DNA from: a bacterium
Lineage (GTDB): Bacteria; Bacillota; Bacilli; Lactobacillales; Streptococcaceae
NCBI GenBank assembly: GCA_905221375.1
Contig: CAJNCY010000001.1
Span: 1 to 64,000, forward strand
Direction: 5' to 3'
Length of the DNA: 64,000 bases
In this document: one piece after another, positions 18,317-29,471 of the stretch
How the letters are laid out: every line of letters begins with the position of its first letter
Numbering within the stretch: position 1 is the stretch's first letter
Made by a program: the position numbers and the translations under genes
Notes under the pieces: generated by a model
Database searches by the model: none
What the model saw: only the letters and a program-made list of their open reading frames with translations
Told to the model about the DNA's origin: nothing

Positions 18317-18360
18317 ACCTACCTATCTAAAACAAGGAATATTCCAGTAGATAGGTAGGT
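18317..18360. terminator. Bidirectional terminator between converging glycan genes
   Basis: Perfect 12-bp stem, ACCTACCTATCT (18317-18328) and AGATAGGTAGGT (18349-18360), with A and T runs outside. It serves the plus-strand flippase and the minus-strand licD operon. Confidence 0.85.
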
Positions 18361-18405
18361 TATTTATTTTATCGAATTATCAAATCAAAGCAACTTGCTC
18401 ATAAA

Positions 18406-19218
18406 TTAATCAATCCAGTAATTTTTATCAGTTCCTGGATTTTGATTTTCAATAGGTGGAGGAGTCATATAGTCTTCACCAAACTCGTAAACCAAAATCT
18501 CATGGAATTTTCTAGGAACCTTCACAAGAATATTCTCATATGGCATTTCAATTGTATCATATAGCCACTCTTTCTTAATTCCACTTGGATAGTAAGAGTC
18601 ATAGGTAGTACATGCAAGATCTGTAGCCTGCTCAACATCATATTGCAAAGCTAACTTCTCCAATTTTTCATTCCATTTCTGTGGAGAAGTCAATCTGAAA
18701 ATTGCAGATGCAAAATAACGTGGTAAATTTTTGACACCTCCATTATCTATTTTGACTCCTTTAAAATTCAGAGACGAAAGTCGAATAAATTGTTTATAAA
18801 GCCTCATCTTTTTTCTATCACGTTCATCTGTAACAACCCCATCGTATGGGAAAATATCAACACAAGTACCTAGAACAACCGACTTATCTAAAAGATTAGC
18901 ATCTCTTCTTGTCCTCACATCATAAACTCTCATATATGTATAAGGGTAGCCTTTTGTTTCTCTATATGAAATTAATCTGTAGTAGGGATGTTTTTCAGTC
19001 TTTAATATCTCATAGAGCTTTTCAAATTCATCACGCGCTAAGGAAATATCTGTATCATCATCCCAAGGAATAAAACCTTTATGGCGTACAGCTCCTAGTA
19101 AGGTTCCAAAATCAATAAAATACTTGATTTCATGTTCCTCACACAATTTATGCAAATAGTTTAAAATATCTAATTCAATTTGTTTAATTTCTTCAAGAGT
19201 CAAAATTTTCTCTGACAT
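18406..19218 (-). CDS. LicD-family phosphotransferase
   Basis: 270 residues. LicD proteins transfer phosphocholine (or other phospho-groups) from a CDP donor onto glycans. The nucleotidyltransferase-like core is present: FIDFGTLLGAVRHKGFIPWD then DDDTDI with the metal-binding Asp residues (about 36-60), VDIFPYDG, and the C-terminal GEDYMTPPP. Last gene of the operon, about 60 bp after the polymerase-LicD fusion. Three LicD domains in one operon suggest at least two decorated positions per unit. Substrate unknown. Confidence 0.9.
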   Translation of the reverse strand: MSEKILTLEEIKQIELDILNYLHKLCEEHEIKYFIDFGTLLGAVRHKGFIPWDDDTDISLARDEFEKLYEILKTEKHPYYRLISYRETKGYPYTYMRVYDVRTRRDANLLDKSVVLGTCVDIFPYDGVVTDERDRKKMRLYKQFIRLSSLNFKGVKIDNGGVKNLPRYFASAIFRLTSPQKWNEKLEKLALQYDVEQATDLACTTYDSYYPSGIKKEWLYDTIEMPYENILVKVPRKFHEILVYEFGEDYMTPPPIENQNPGTDKNYWID

Positions 19219-19276
19219 CTATTATTCACTCCTAATCTTTTTACATCGAGTTAATGGCTTCTTCATTTCAATGACA

Positions 19277-21436
19277 TCATTGGGATACCTTAATAATCTT
19301 CCACAATTGAAAATCATGATGAGAGAACCTTAGCTCAACTGGTGGTAGTTGCATGTAGTCTCCGTAGTCCGAGGTCAGAATTTCATGATAATTTTTTGGA
19401 ATCATAAATTCCTTACCTTCAAATGTTCCAGTAGTAACTTGTTCTAGCCATTCGCGTCTCCACACTGGTTTATTCATATCTTTATAAATAAGATAGTCAA
19501 CTAGCTCGTAATCATCTACTTTTCTAGATTGAGCAAGCTCATCAATGCCTCTAATATACTTGTTCGTATTTGTGAAATAGAAGATAATGACTGATATATA
19601 GCGAATTAAAGAATTTAATATGCTTTTAGTATTAGTAATCCCTTTAAATGTATAACAGCTTAATTGACGTTTTTTTATAAGTCTCGTCATTTTATCTTTA
19701 AAAACCGAGTCATCCTCGTAACCATCTACAGGGAAAATATCCACATAAATCCCCATATTTGAATCAATACGAACATCTTCTTCTAGCAAGTAGGTATGGT
19801 TATCCTGCACTTTCATGAAGGGATAGACATAGTTGAGATTATTTTTATAAGACATCACTTCGTAACGTTCATCAGGGTTAGCGATAAGATAATCTTGCAA
19901 CTTTTCATAGTCTTCACGCAACATACAGATATCCATATCATCATCCCAAGGAATAAAACCTTTGTGACGAACCACACCGATAAGACTGCCATAAGCTAGG
20001 AAATATTTGACACCAATTTTCTGACAAGTTTCATGAATGTATTCCATGATTCCTAGTTCCATCTGTTGAATCTCTCTAATATCAGTTACTTCCTGATAAC
20101 GAATACCTTCATCACGTTTGCAAACAACTAATCCATAACCAATAATCAACCAAAAAATAATATTGATAAAGTTAGTTGAGTACATAATCTGACTTTCAAA
20201 TAATTGACCGAACAAGATGCCAAAGAAAAGAATCATAATCAACTTTTCAGAGTTCTTTTTGGAAACAATCAAATAAGTCAAAAAGCGCTTAATTACATAT
20301 CCTAGTAGAAGTAGAAAGGATACTAAACCTAAAATTCCAGAACTAACAAATATGGTTACAAAAATGTTATGGAAATTTCCACCAATAAGAGAATTTTGAA
20401 TCTCAAATTTACTGAAATATTTTGTGTAATAATCTGGAACATTCCTTACACCATAACCAAAAATTGGTTTCTCACTTCCCATTTTTATAGCATTTTTCCA
20501 AATATAAGTTCTACCACTAGGTGTTGTTTCTATTAGATGAAGTTCTCCTGTTTTTTTTATAACTGAAGAATCCGTTTCTGCATAAGATTGTCCTTTATTT
20601 AAGTCTAATACAGTCGCTTTCCCCGAGGTTATGTAAATAGAGGTTACATAACTCAATCCGATATTAGCAGCAGAAACAAGTAAAGCAGAAACTATAAAGA
20701 TTAGAAATCGCTTAGCTAACTTGCCCCTGTTAATAAAGAAACTATAAAACCCAATCATTAACACTAAAGACAATAAAGCTCCTCTACTTTGCATGGTTGC
20801 GAAGTAAACTAATTGAATCACATTATTCAGTTTTAGATAAACAGAGTATTTGTTTCCTTTATGAATCAAATACATAGCCAAAACAATACTAATATATGAA
20901 AAAATTGCACTAGCATTTGGATTAACAATCCCCCACAGACGTCCATTCATAACACCATAGTAATAAGATTGCTGTCCAATTTTAAATAGAATAAGTACTT
21001 TACTTACTAATAATGTAAACGCAAAAATTGCTGAAGAAAAAGAGACAATTTGAACCGTATAGGCAATCCAGTCAAATAATTTTTTAAATTGCCCTGATTG
21101 TAACATGGTAAATAATAAAACATAGGTTACCATGAAGAGGATTTCAATCACATTTCCAATCAGATGTCCAGAGCGATTGAAAATAGCTGATAGCAGATGA
21201 CTTCCAGCTAAGAGTCCAAATAAGGATAGAAATTTGCGATCTACTGTGATTTCTTTCCACTTAAACAATAAGGTATAGCAAATATAAAGCACTACAATTG
21301 CTGATAATCCCTTGTAGAGGGGATTTGCTATCTTATAAACCAGTGAACTCATACTTAAAATCGAAATGAAAACAAATAGATATGCAATCCATAGTTTTGA
21401 TTTTTCAAAGTATTCATCCATTTTTGAAAAATTCAT
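19277..21436 (-). CDS. Membrane polymerase/O-antigen-ligase-like protein fused to a LicD domain
   Basis: 719 residues from the ATG at 21436 (AAGGAG six bases before it). Residues 1 to ~440 are a multi-span membrane protein of the Wzy/O-antigen ligase type, with an extracellular loop carrying PSGRTYIWKNAI and EKPIFGYGVRNVP and the loop His in GGNFHNIF. From about residue 445 a complete LicD domain follows, with RHKGFIPWDDDMDI, VDIFPVDG and GDYMQLPPVE. One protein thus joins a candidate polymerase or ligase (active outside) to a candidate cytosolic phosphotransferase. It may correspond to the TarP-type polymerase proposed for pneumococcal teichoic acid. Fusion confirmed by the uninterrupted frame; function inferred. 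Confidence 0.85.
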   Translation of the reverse strand: MNFSKMDEYFEKSKLWIAYLFVFISILSMSSLVYKIANPLYKGLSAIVVLYICYTLLFKWKEITVDRKFLSLFGLLAGSHLLSAIFNRSGHLIGNVIEILFMVTYVLLFTMLQSGQFKKLFDWIAYTVQIVSFSSAIFAFTLLVSKVLILFKIGQQSYYYGVMNGRLWGIVNPNASAIFSYISIVLAMYLIHKGNKYSVYLKLNNVIQLVYFATMQSRGALLSLVLMIGFYSFFINRGKLAKRFLIFIVSALLVSAANIGLSYVTSIYITSGKATVLDLNKGQSYAETDSSVIKKTGELHLIETTPSGRTYIWKNAIKMGSEKPIFGYGVRNVPDYYTKYFSKFEIQNSLIGGNFHNIFVTIFVSSGILGLVSFLLLLGYVIKRFLTYLIVSKKNSEKLIMILFFGILFGQLFESQIMYSTNFINIIFWLIIGYGLVVCKRDEGIRYQEVTDIREIQQMELGIMEYIHETCQKIGVKYFLAYGSLIGVVRHKGFIPWDDDMDICMLREDYEKLQDYLIANPDERYEVMSYKNNLNYVYPFMKVQDNHTYLLEEDVRIDSNMGIYVDIFPVDGYEDDSVFKDKMTRLIKKRQLSCYTFKGITNTKSILNSLIRYISVIIFYFTNTNKYIRGIDELAQSRKVDDYELVDYLIYKDMNKPVWRREWLEQVTTGTFEGKEFMIPKNYHEILTSDYGDYMQLPPVELRFSHHDFQLWKIIKVSQ

Positions 21437-21457
21437 TTTCAACTCCTTCTCATAATA

Positions 21458-22426
21458 TTAGTTTTTTAATCCAACAATTTTTTTATATAGCCATGGAGAA
21501 AAGACAAGTAACAGGACAGCTATCTTACGAAATCTAGTGAAATAAGCATCCTTCCAGATTTCGTATCGATGCTGAACAATCCAAGTCCTCAGCTCGGCTT
21601 TCTCCTTTTGATACTCTTCACGTGAAGTAAAGATAATTTTATCGTAAACTGTGATGTACGACCAACATTCTCTATTTATTAATTCGCATTTTAAATTAGG
21701 AAAGACTTGTGAAACCTGAGTGATTATTTTTTTATAAACTTCTATCGTGTCAAATACATGCCGATTAACAGATGTTGTCGCACTTCCCTCACGATGATCA
21801 TAATAATAAATTGGTTTATCAATGAATACACTACTACATCTTGTCTTTAATAACAATTCCGTTAGAAATAAGGCATCTTCAGCTAGATGGTAGTCTGTAT
21901 TAAATTTTTCATCTGTCAGCAGGTCTCTCTTAAATAGTTTTGCGACTGGAAAGAATGAGGTTCTGCTAGTCATCAGTAGTTCCTTCATGGTTTCTTCTGT
22001 TGACCAGAGTTCTGTTTTTCCAGAATATGGAGATAGGTCTGTTACAATGCCGTTTTTGATATGTTGTAGAGGAGCAATAACAAAGCCTACATTCTCCCCT
22101 TCAACTGCACTGGCTAAAGTAGCTAGGTAATCCTGGGTAACGAAATCATCGCTATCAATAAAGGTAACCCAAGAACCCCTCGCTAGCTGAATTCCCATAT
22201 TTCTAGCATTTGAAACACCAGCATTTTCGATATGGTAAACCTTGATATTCTCATACTGAGATGCTAAGTGATCACAGATCTGTCCACTGGAATCAGTAGA
22301 ACCATCGTTGATTAGGATTAACTCAAAATGGGCATAAGTCTGTTGAAGAATCGACTCCACACATCGCTCCAGGTAGGCCTCTACATTGTAGACTGGAACG
22401 ATAACGCTAATTTTTTCAGCCATCAT
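21458..22426 (-). CDS. Family 2 glycosyltransferase
   Basis: 322 residues. GT-A fold: ISVIVPVYNVEAYL at the N-terminus, INDGSTDSSG, then FIDSDDFV (DxD metal/nucleotide site, about residues 90-100), AEDALF as the likely base region, and a basic amphipathic C-terminus. Builds one sugar of the glycan made by this operon; sugar and linkage cannot be read from sequence. Its start overlaps the upstream LicD3-like stop by 4 bp (ATGATGG; ATG at 22423 is an equal choice). Confidence 0.92.
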   Translation of the reverse strand: MMAEKISVIVPVYNVEAYLERCVESILQQTYAHFELILINDGSTDSSGQICDHLASQYENIKVYHIENAGVSNARNMGIQLARGSWVTFIDSDDFVTQDYLATLASAVEGENVGFVIAPLQHIKNGIVTDLSPYSGKTELWSTEETMKELLMTSRTSFFPVAKLFKRDLLTDEKFNTDYHLAEDALFLTELLLKTRCSSVFIDKPIYYYDHREGSATTSVNRHVFDTIEVYKKIITQVSQVFPNLKCELINRECWSYITVYDKIIFTSREEYQKEKAELRTWIVQHRYEIWKDAYFTRFRKIAVLLLVFSPWLYKKIVGLKN

Positions 22427-23268
22427 GCTCCATATTCTCCCTTGTATTCTGTATAAGACTTATCCATATCAGCGATGACAGCATCATGATGCGGTAGCTG
22501 CTTGTCTGCTGGCGGAGGCGTCATATAATCCCCAAAAGCAGTTCTGAGATAGGCATCATAGCCAACTGGAATAGGCAACTCTGTCCCTTCAAATGGCAAG
22601 AAAAGGTTGTCTTCAAAAGATGCGATTGGGTACTTGTTTCTCATGTAGCCAGGACCTGAGCATAATTCTGTAATACCATCGCTCTCAGCCAGACTATACT
22701 TGGTCATTTCTTTCTCAGCTTTTTTCCAAATACGATAACGGAGAGATTTGGGAGTCATACCCAGTAAAATACGGCTTCCCCATTTCATAAGTGCACCATG
22801 CTTTTCTGGAATAGTTTGGGCACAAAAGAGTGAATAAATCAAGGCCCAGCGAACCTGTTTCTTTCTCTCAGCTGGATTTTTCGGATAATAATCCAAAGGC
22901 AACACATCCAAGGCCAGACCATGTGGTAAATTCAAATCCTTCTGGTAAGGTTTGATACAGGTAGTTTCCTTGTCACGAATGGTAATAAAAAGATTGCGGT
23001 CTACAAAATCCTTGTTACTCTTTGACAAGAAATAACGTTCATCTGCATAACGAGGCCATAATTCTGCTAATTTCTCATAATCTTTACGAGGCATAAAAAA
23101 GTCTAGGTCGTCATCCCAAGGAATAAACCCCTTGTTTCGAAGGGTACCAATAGCACCTCCTCCACAGAGATAACAAAGTAAATCATGTTCCTTGCAAAAG
23201 GCAACAAAATATTCAGCCATCTCCAGACTACGGGCCTGAATTGCTTTTAAATCAGTCATATTATTCAT
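22423..23268 (-). CDS. LicD3-like phosphotransferase
   Basis: 281 residues, first gene of the glycan operon. LicD core: LCGGGAIGTLRNKGFIPW then DDDLDF, LDVLPLDYYP, and C-terminal GDYMTPPPADKQLPHHD. Similar to pneumococcal LicD3, a suggested phosphocholine transferase of teichoic-acid synthesis; the assignment is by position next to psr and by recall. ATG at 23268 or 23259; a weak AGAAAG site favours the first. Confidence 0.85.
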   Translation of the reverse strand: MNNMTDLKAIQARSLEMAEYFVAFCKEHDLLCYLCGGGAIGTLRNKGFIPWDDDLDFFMPRKDYEKLAELWPRYADERYFLSKSNKDFVDRNLFITIRDKETTCIKPYQKDLNLPHGLALDVLPLDYYPKNPAERKKQVRWALIYSLFCAQTIPEKHGALMKWGSRILLGMTPKSLRYRIWKKAEKEMTKYSLAESDGITELCSGPGYMRNKYPIASFEDNLFLPFEGTELPIPVGYDAYLRTAFGDYMTPPPADKQLPHHDAVIADMDKSYTEYKGEYGA

Positions 23269-23291
23269 TATTCTTTCTATCGTATCGTTTC

Positions 23292-23297
23292 ATTATA
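23292..23297 (-). promoter_or_regulatory. Glycan operon extended -10 promoter
   Basis: Minus strand TGGTATAAT (TGn-TATAAT) about 25 bp before the licD3-like ATG, directly after the psr terminator. The operon therefore has its own promoter. Confidence 0.65.
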
Positions 23298-23333
23298 CCA
23301 CAAATAGGGGGTAAAAATCTATTGCAGACTGTA

Positions 23334-23380
23334 AAAAATCAAAGCCTGACTGCTATCCAAATAGCTATCAAACTTTGATT
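23334..23380 (-). terminator. Terminator of the aro-psr operon
   Basis: Minus strand ATCAAAG...CTTTGAT with an inner GCTAT/ATAGC pairing and a T6 tail, right after the psr stop. Confidence 0.8.
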
Positions 23381-23393
23381 CTTCTGTCTTATC

Positions 23394-24689
23394 TTATCTC
23401 AAGCCCATCTGAGACAATTTATTCTGATATTTGTTTTGATCGACAAGCAAGCCCAAGCCTCCATAAACATCATAGGCATCTACCCAGTCACCCAGTTCTG
23501 GAATCGTCAATTTTTCAATACCATTTTGAACTCCGTCTAGGAAAGACAAGCCATTTGTTAACAGGAAGGTATAAGGAACATTCGTTGAGGTCATTGCGAA
23601 TACCTTGCCAAGTGCCTCTGAGCCTGTAAAAAGCTTGGTTGGACCTTTGATTTGCTGAAGAACTGCTGTCAGTACTTGTTGCTGTCTTTTGGTACGGCCG
23701 TAATCCGCCTCATCATCATCACGGAAACGAGCATAATTGAGCAAGGTCGAGCCATTCATCTGCTGTTTTCCGACTTTGATGGTTTGGGTTGGAGACTCAG
23801 TCTCAGTAGCGTGTAAATCATCGCCGACTGTAGCTTCTGTTAGTGGACGCCCATTCAATGTTGAAAATTGAGCATCAATTGTCACCCCATCAGGGAAAAG
23901 TGTGTCAATCGCTGTAGCAAAGGCCTGAAAATCGACCAAGGCATAGTATTTAATGTCCAAGTCAAAATTATCTTTCAAGACTTGACGAACCATTTCTGCC
24001 CCTTTTTGCCCCTCTTGTTCTCCTAACTCATAGGCTACGTTTAACTTGTTATCTGTCTGTTTTCTACCGTTAATGACTTGACTGTAACCGTCTATATAAA
24101 CCAAATTGTCACGCATGAAGCTGACCAGCTTAATTTTCTTATCCGAACCGCCAACATTTAATACCATAATAGAGTCCGTCCGCGTCTCAGCACTATTTTG
24201 ACCGATTCGGCCATCTGTACCCATGATCAAAATATTAACTCCATCTCTTGTGTCTTGACCGTTAAAGACTTCTACTTGAGCTGCTCGGGCATTGGTAGTT
24301 TTATCTGGATTAGCATTGGTATAACCTTTTAAGAACATAAAAATCATACCCAATGCTAGACAAGCTAAGATAGCCAGTAATCCTGCAAAAATGCGCCCCC
24401 AACGTAGCTTCCGCTTTTTAGTTTTTTTCTTTGGAAGAGAATTGATTTTCTGGTATCTCTCAGAACGACTACGACTATTGTAAGAAGGAATTGAAGTGTT
24501 AGCACTTGTCTTTCTATAATCCTCTGTCAATTCCTGACTTTCTGAGGGAGCGTCACTACTTGCCCTATTTAATTTGTCTTGCAAATAAGCAAATTCTTTT
24601 TTCTCTCGCTCATTGAGGTAGTGAATATTCTTAAGTAGATAGTCATAACGCAACTGCTCATGATGGCTTAAGGGATTTTCTTTACTCAT
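23394..24689 (-). CDS. psr: LytR-CpsA-Psr (LCP) family protein
   Basis: 431 residues. LCP enzymes attach teichoic acid or capsule to peptidoglycan. A long charged cytoplasmic N-terminus (1 to ~95), a single span (WGRIFAGLLAILACLALGMI) and an extracellular LCP domain with NILIMGTDGR, RTDSIMVLNV, KLVSFMRDN (lipid-phosphate Arg), DNKLNVAYELG and LLNYARFRDDDEADYGRTKR with its conserved Arg residues. Its ATG overlaps the pheA stop by 4 bp, so a wall-assembly gene is coupled to an aromatic amino acid operon. Confidence 0.92.
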   Translation of the reverse strand: MSKENPLSHHEQLRYDYLLKNIHYLNEREKKEFAYLQDKLNRASSDAPSESQELTEDYRKTSANTSIPSYNSRSRSERYQKINSLPKKKTKKRKLRWGRIFAGLLAILACLALGMIFMFLKGYTNANPDKTTNARAAQVEVFNGQDTRDGVNILIMGTDGRIGQNSAETRTDSIMVLNVGGSDKKIKLVSFMRDNLVYIDGYSQVINGRKQTDNKLNVAYELGEQEGQKGAEMVRQVLKDNFDLDIKYYALVDFQAFATAIDTLFPDGVTIDAQFSTLNGRPLTEATVGDDLHATETESPTQTIKVGKQQMNGSTLLNYARFRDDDEADYGRTKRQQQVLTAVLQQIKGPTKLFTGSEALGKVFAMTSTNVPYTFLLTNGLSFLDGVQNGIEKLTIPELGDWVDAYDVYGGLGLLVDQNKYQNKLSQMGLR

Positions 24690-25530
24690 CTTCTCTCCTT
24701 TCCATGGTCTGATATTGGATAAATAGGATAGGCACCCAGAATTTTATACTGGATTCCAATAGCTTCTAATTCTTTTTGGGCAAAGTGAACCAAGTCCTTA
24801 TCAGTATAGTCCACATCAATAATGAAAAAGTATTCGCCCAACGCTGTCTTGAGTGGACGACTTTCAATTTTTGTCAGGTCAATTCCTCGCCAAGCAAAGG
24901 TCGACAGGGCCTTATAAAGTGCACCTGGAAGGTTGTCAGGTAAGGTCAAGGCCAAAGTCATTTTCTCAGTTTGTGCTTGCAAGGGAATACTAGGCTTTTC
25001 AGCTCCCAAAACCCAGAAACGTGTGAAATTGGCTTCCATTTCCTGAATATCCTCAGCAATCAGTTCCAAGCCATATTCTTCTGCAGAACTTCTTGGTGCA
25101 ATGGCTGCATAAGGCTGGTCTGGATGTTCGGAAATAAAGCGGGCCGCATAGGCAGTACTAGCAGTCACCTCGATTTGTGCCTCTGGATACTGTTCATCGA
25201 TGAATTTCTTTCCTTGAGCCAAGGCATGTGGATGTGAAAAAATCTTTTCAATCTTAGTATGACCTGGAACCACCATCAACTGCTGATGAATAGGCTGAAC
25301 GATTTCTGCAACTGCTTGAATGCGAGCCTGATGAAAAAGGTAGTCCAAGGTTTCATGAACACTACCCTCGATAGAATTTTCAACTGGCACCACAGAATAA
25401 TCCACCAAGCCTTGCTCATAGGCCTTGATGACATCTGTAATATTGGCAAAGGCCTGCAATTCCTCATGAGGAAAAGCTGTCTGCACAACGTGGTGTGAAA
25501 ATGATCCCTTGGGACCTAGATAAGCAATTT

Positions 25531-25534
<4 letters not shown>
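24686..25534 (-). CDS. pheA: Prephenate dehydratase
   Basis: 282 residues, monofunctional (no chorismate mutase domain). Converts prephenate to phenylpyruvate. IAYLGPKGSFSHHV at the start, VVPVENSIEGSVHETLD in the middle, AARFI and the Thr-bearing ANFTRFWVLG at about 165, then an ACT domain (ALTLPDNLPGALYKAL, IESRP) that binds phenylalanine. Overlaps aroK upstream and psr downstream by 4 bp each. Confidence 0.96.
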
Positions 25535-27713
<2,179 letters not shown>

Positions 27714-27766
27714 AATTTTCTCCTTATTTATTTCTTTTAAAATTACTAATCACTCTGTGGTCTTTA

Positions 27767-28348
27767 TTATTGTGCAATCACTTTTATATGACCTCTTGAA
27801 TGTCCATTGCTTAATTCCTTATCTGGTATATACTCTATCTTCAAAGTTCCTAAATTAGAACCTGTTTTTATTTCATTTGACATAAGATTATCAAAATAGT
27901 TATCTATCTCATCATCAGATAAGGATGATTCAATCGAATTAACAATATCATGAAATACTTCTTTCATTCCTGCAACACCAGATTCACTATTTTCATTTGT
28001 CTGATTTATTGTTACATTGATTTTATCAGTATCATTTGCATGTAAAAGCTCCAAGTAATATCCGTAGCTTAATGCGAAATATTTTATTTTTATATTTCCT
28101 TTTTTGATATTTTCTCATGGGCTATTAGCATTTTGATTATATCTATTGATAAACCCATTAATAATTCTATCGTCTACATACTTTGAATTGGTTTTCTCTT
28201 AACTTATTTCCTTGTTGGATCGTTCATTTTTTGTCTCAACACTTGCTTCTGAAGTAGTTTTCACATCTTTTTTAACAACGTAAGCTCTAAGTAAGATAAA
28301 AGAAATAAAGATAACACCAAATATGAATTTAGGCTCTATTTTAGGCAT
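27767..28348 (-). pseudogene. Membrane-anchored/exported protein with two in-frame stop codons
   Basis: One frame runs from the ATG at 28348 (GGAGAAAATT before it) to TAA at 27767, 193 codons, but has TAA at codon 50 (28199-28201) and TGA at codon 78 (28115-28117). Residues 1-49 have one hydrophobic span (FIFGVIFISFILLRAYVV) and a polar stretch. The middle reads NGFINRYNQNANSP, and the last 95 residues are open (ELLHANDTDKINVTINQ to HIKVIAQ). No lipobox. The identical frame through both stops shows recent nonsense decay, not chance fragments. I do not recognise the family. Confidence 0.75.
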
Positions 28349-28358
28349 AATTTTCTCC

Positions 28359-29462
28359 TTATTTGACAACGACTGTGTAGTCGGTGTTTGCTGTTATTAG
28401 GTGCTCGGCTCGTTCCAAATCTTGAGCATTTTTAAATGAGATTTGTAGAATCCCGTGAATATCCTCACGGTTTTCCTCGTTGATGTGGATGTTAACCAAA
28501 GAAGTTCCACGTAGTAGTTCCAAAATCCGTAAGATGACATCTTCTTCATCGGGAACATCAACATAGAGGTCATAAGAGCTATCCACACCGCCACGCTTAT
28601 GGATTTCCATGGCCTGACGTTGCTCACGCGCCTGGTTGAAAAAGTTCCAGATTTGCTCTTCATCTCCCTTACTGATGGCTTGTCCAACCTCGTCTAAGCG
28701 CTCCTTGAAATCCTCAATTCGATCCAGAATAGTTTCACGATTGGACAAGAGAATAGAGGTCCACATCCCTGGCTCGCTTTCCGCAATTCGAGTCATATCT
28801 CGAAAACCACCTGCCGCAAAGCGCCTTGCCATCTCATGTTCTTGAGCATAGACCGCGGTCTGTTCCATGAGACTAGAAGCCAGAATATGAGGAAAATGGC
28901 TAATCTGAGAAGTGACACGATCATGCTCCTTGGCATCAATTTCGATAAAGCGAGCATGAAGACCTGAAAGCAGATTCTTCATTTCCTCGACTGTATCTGA
29001 ACTAGTCAAGCTCGAAGGTGTGAAGATATAATAGGCATTTTCAAAGAGATTAACATCCGCAGAAGCAGCCCCTGTCTTGTGACTACCAGCCATGGGATGA
29101 GCCCCAACAAAGCGAACAGGCTTACCAGCTAAATACTGCTCCGCTGCATCCACAATGGCTGACTTGGTCGAACCAGCATCTGAAATAATGACGCCTTCTT
29201 TCAAATCCAAGTTAGCCAACTCCTTAATGAAAGCAATAGTTTGTTTGATTGGCAAACTGAGAATAATGATATCTGCCAAAGGAGCAAAACTGGCAAAATC
29301 ATCCGTTGCACGGTCAATCATGCCTTCTTCCAAGGCAATATCTCTCGAAGCTTGACTGCGATTATAACCTAAAATTTCATAATCTGGATGATCGCGTTTG
29401 ATACCGAGTGCCATAGAGGCACCAATCAAACCAAGACCTGCGATATAGATTGTTTTTGCCAT
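28359..29462 (-). CDS. tyrA: Prephenate dehydrogenase
   Basis: 367 residues. NAD-dependent oxidation of prephenate to 4-hydroxyphenylpyruvate (tyrosine branch). Rossmann site IYIAGLGLIGASMALGIK, ILSLPIKQT, catalytic-region GAHPMAGSHKTGA and QISHFPHILASSL, then a C-terminal ACT domain from about 295 (LYVDVPDEEDVILRILELL) for tyrosine feedback. Nine bases after aroC. Confidence 0.96.
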   Translation of the reverse strand: MAKTIYIAGLGLIGASMALGIKRDHPDYEILGYNRSQASRDIALEEGMIDRATDDFASFAPLADIIILSLPIKQTIAFIKELANLDLKEGVIISDAGSTKSAIVDAAEQYLAGKPVRFVGAHPMAGSHKTGAASADVNLFENAYYIFTPSSLTSSDTVEEMKNLLSGLHARFIEIDAKEHDRVTSQISHFPHILASSLMEQTAVYAQEHEMARRFAAGGFRDMTRIAESEPGMWTSILLSNRETILDRIEDFKERLDEVGQAISKGDEEQIWNFFNQAREQRQAMEIHKRGGVDSSYDLYVDVPDEEDVILRILELLRGTSLVNIHINEENREDIHGILQISFKNAQDLERAEHLITANTDYTVVVK

Positions 29463-29471
29463 AGGAACTCC

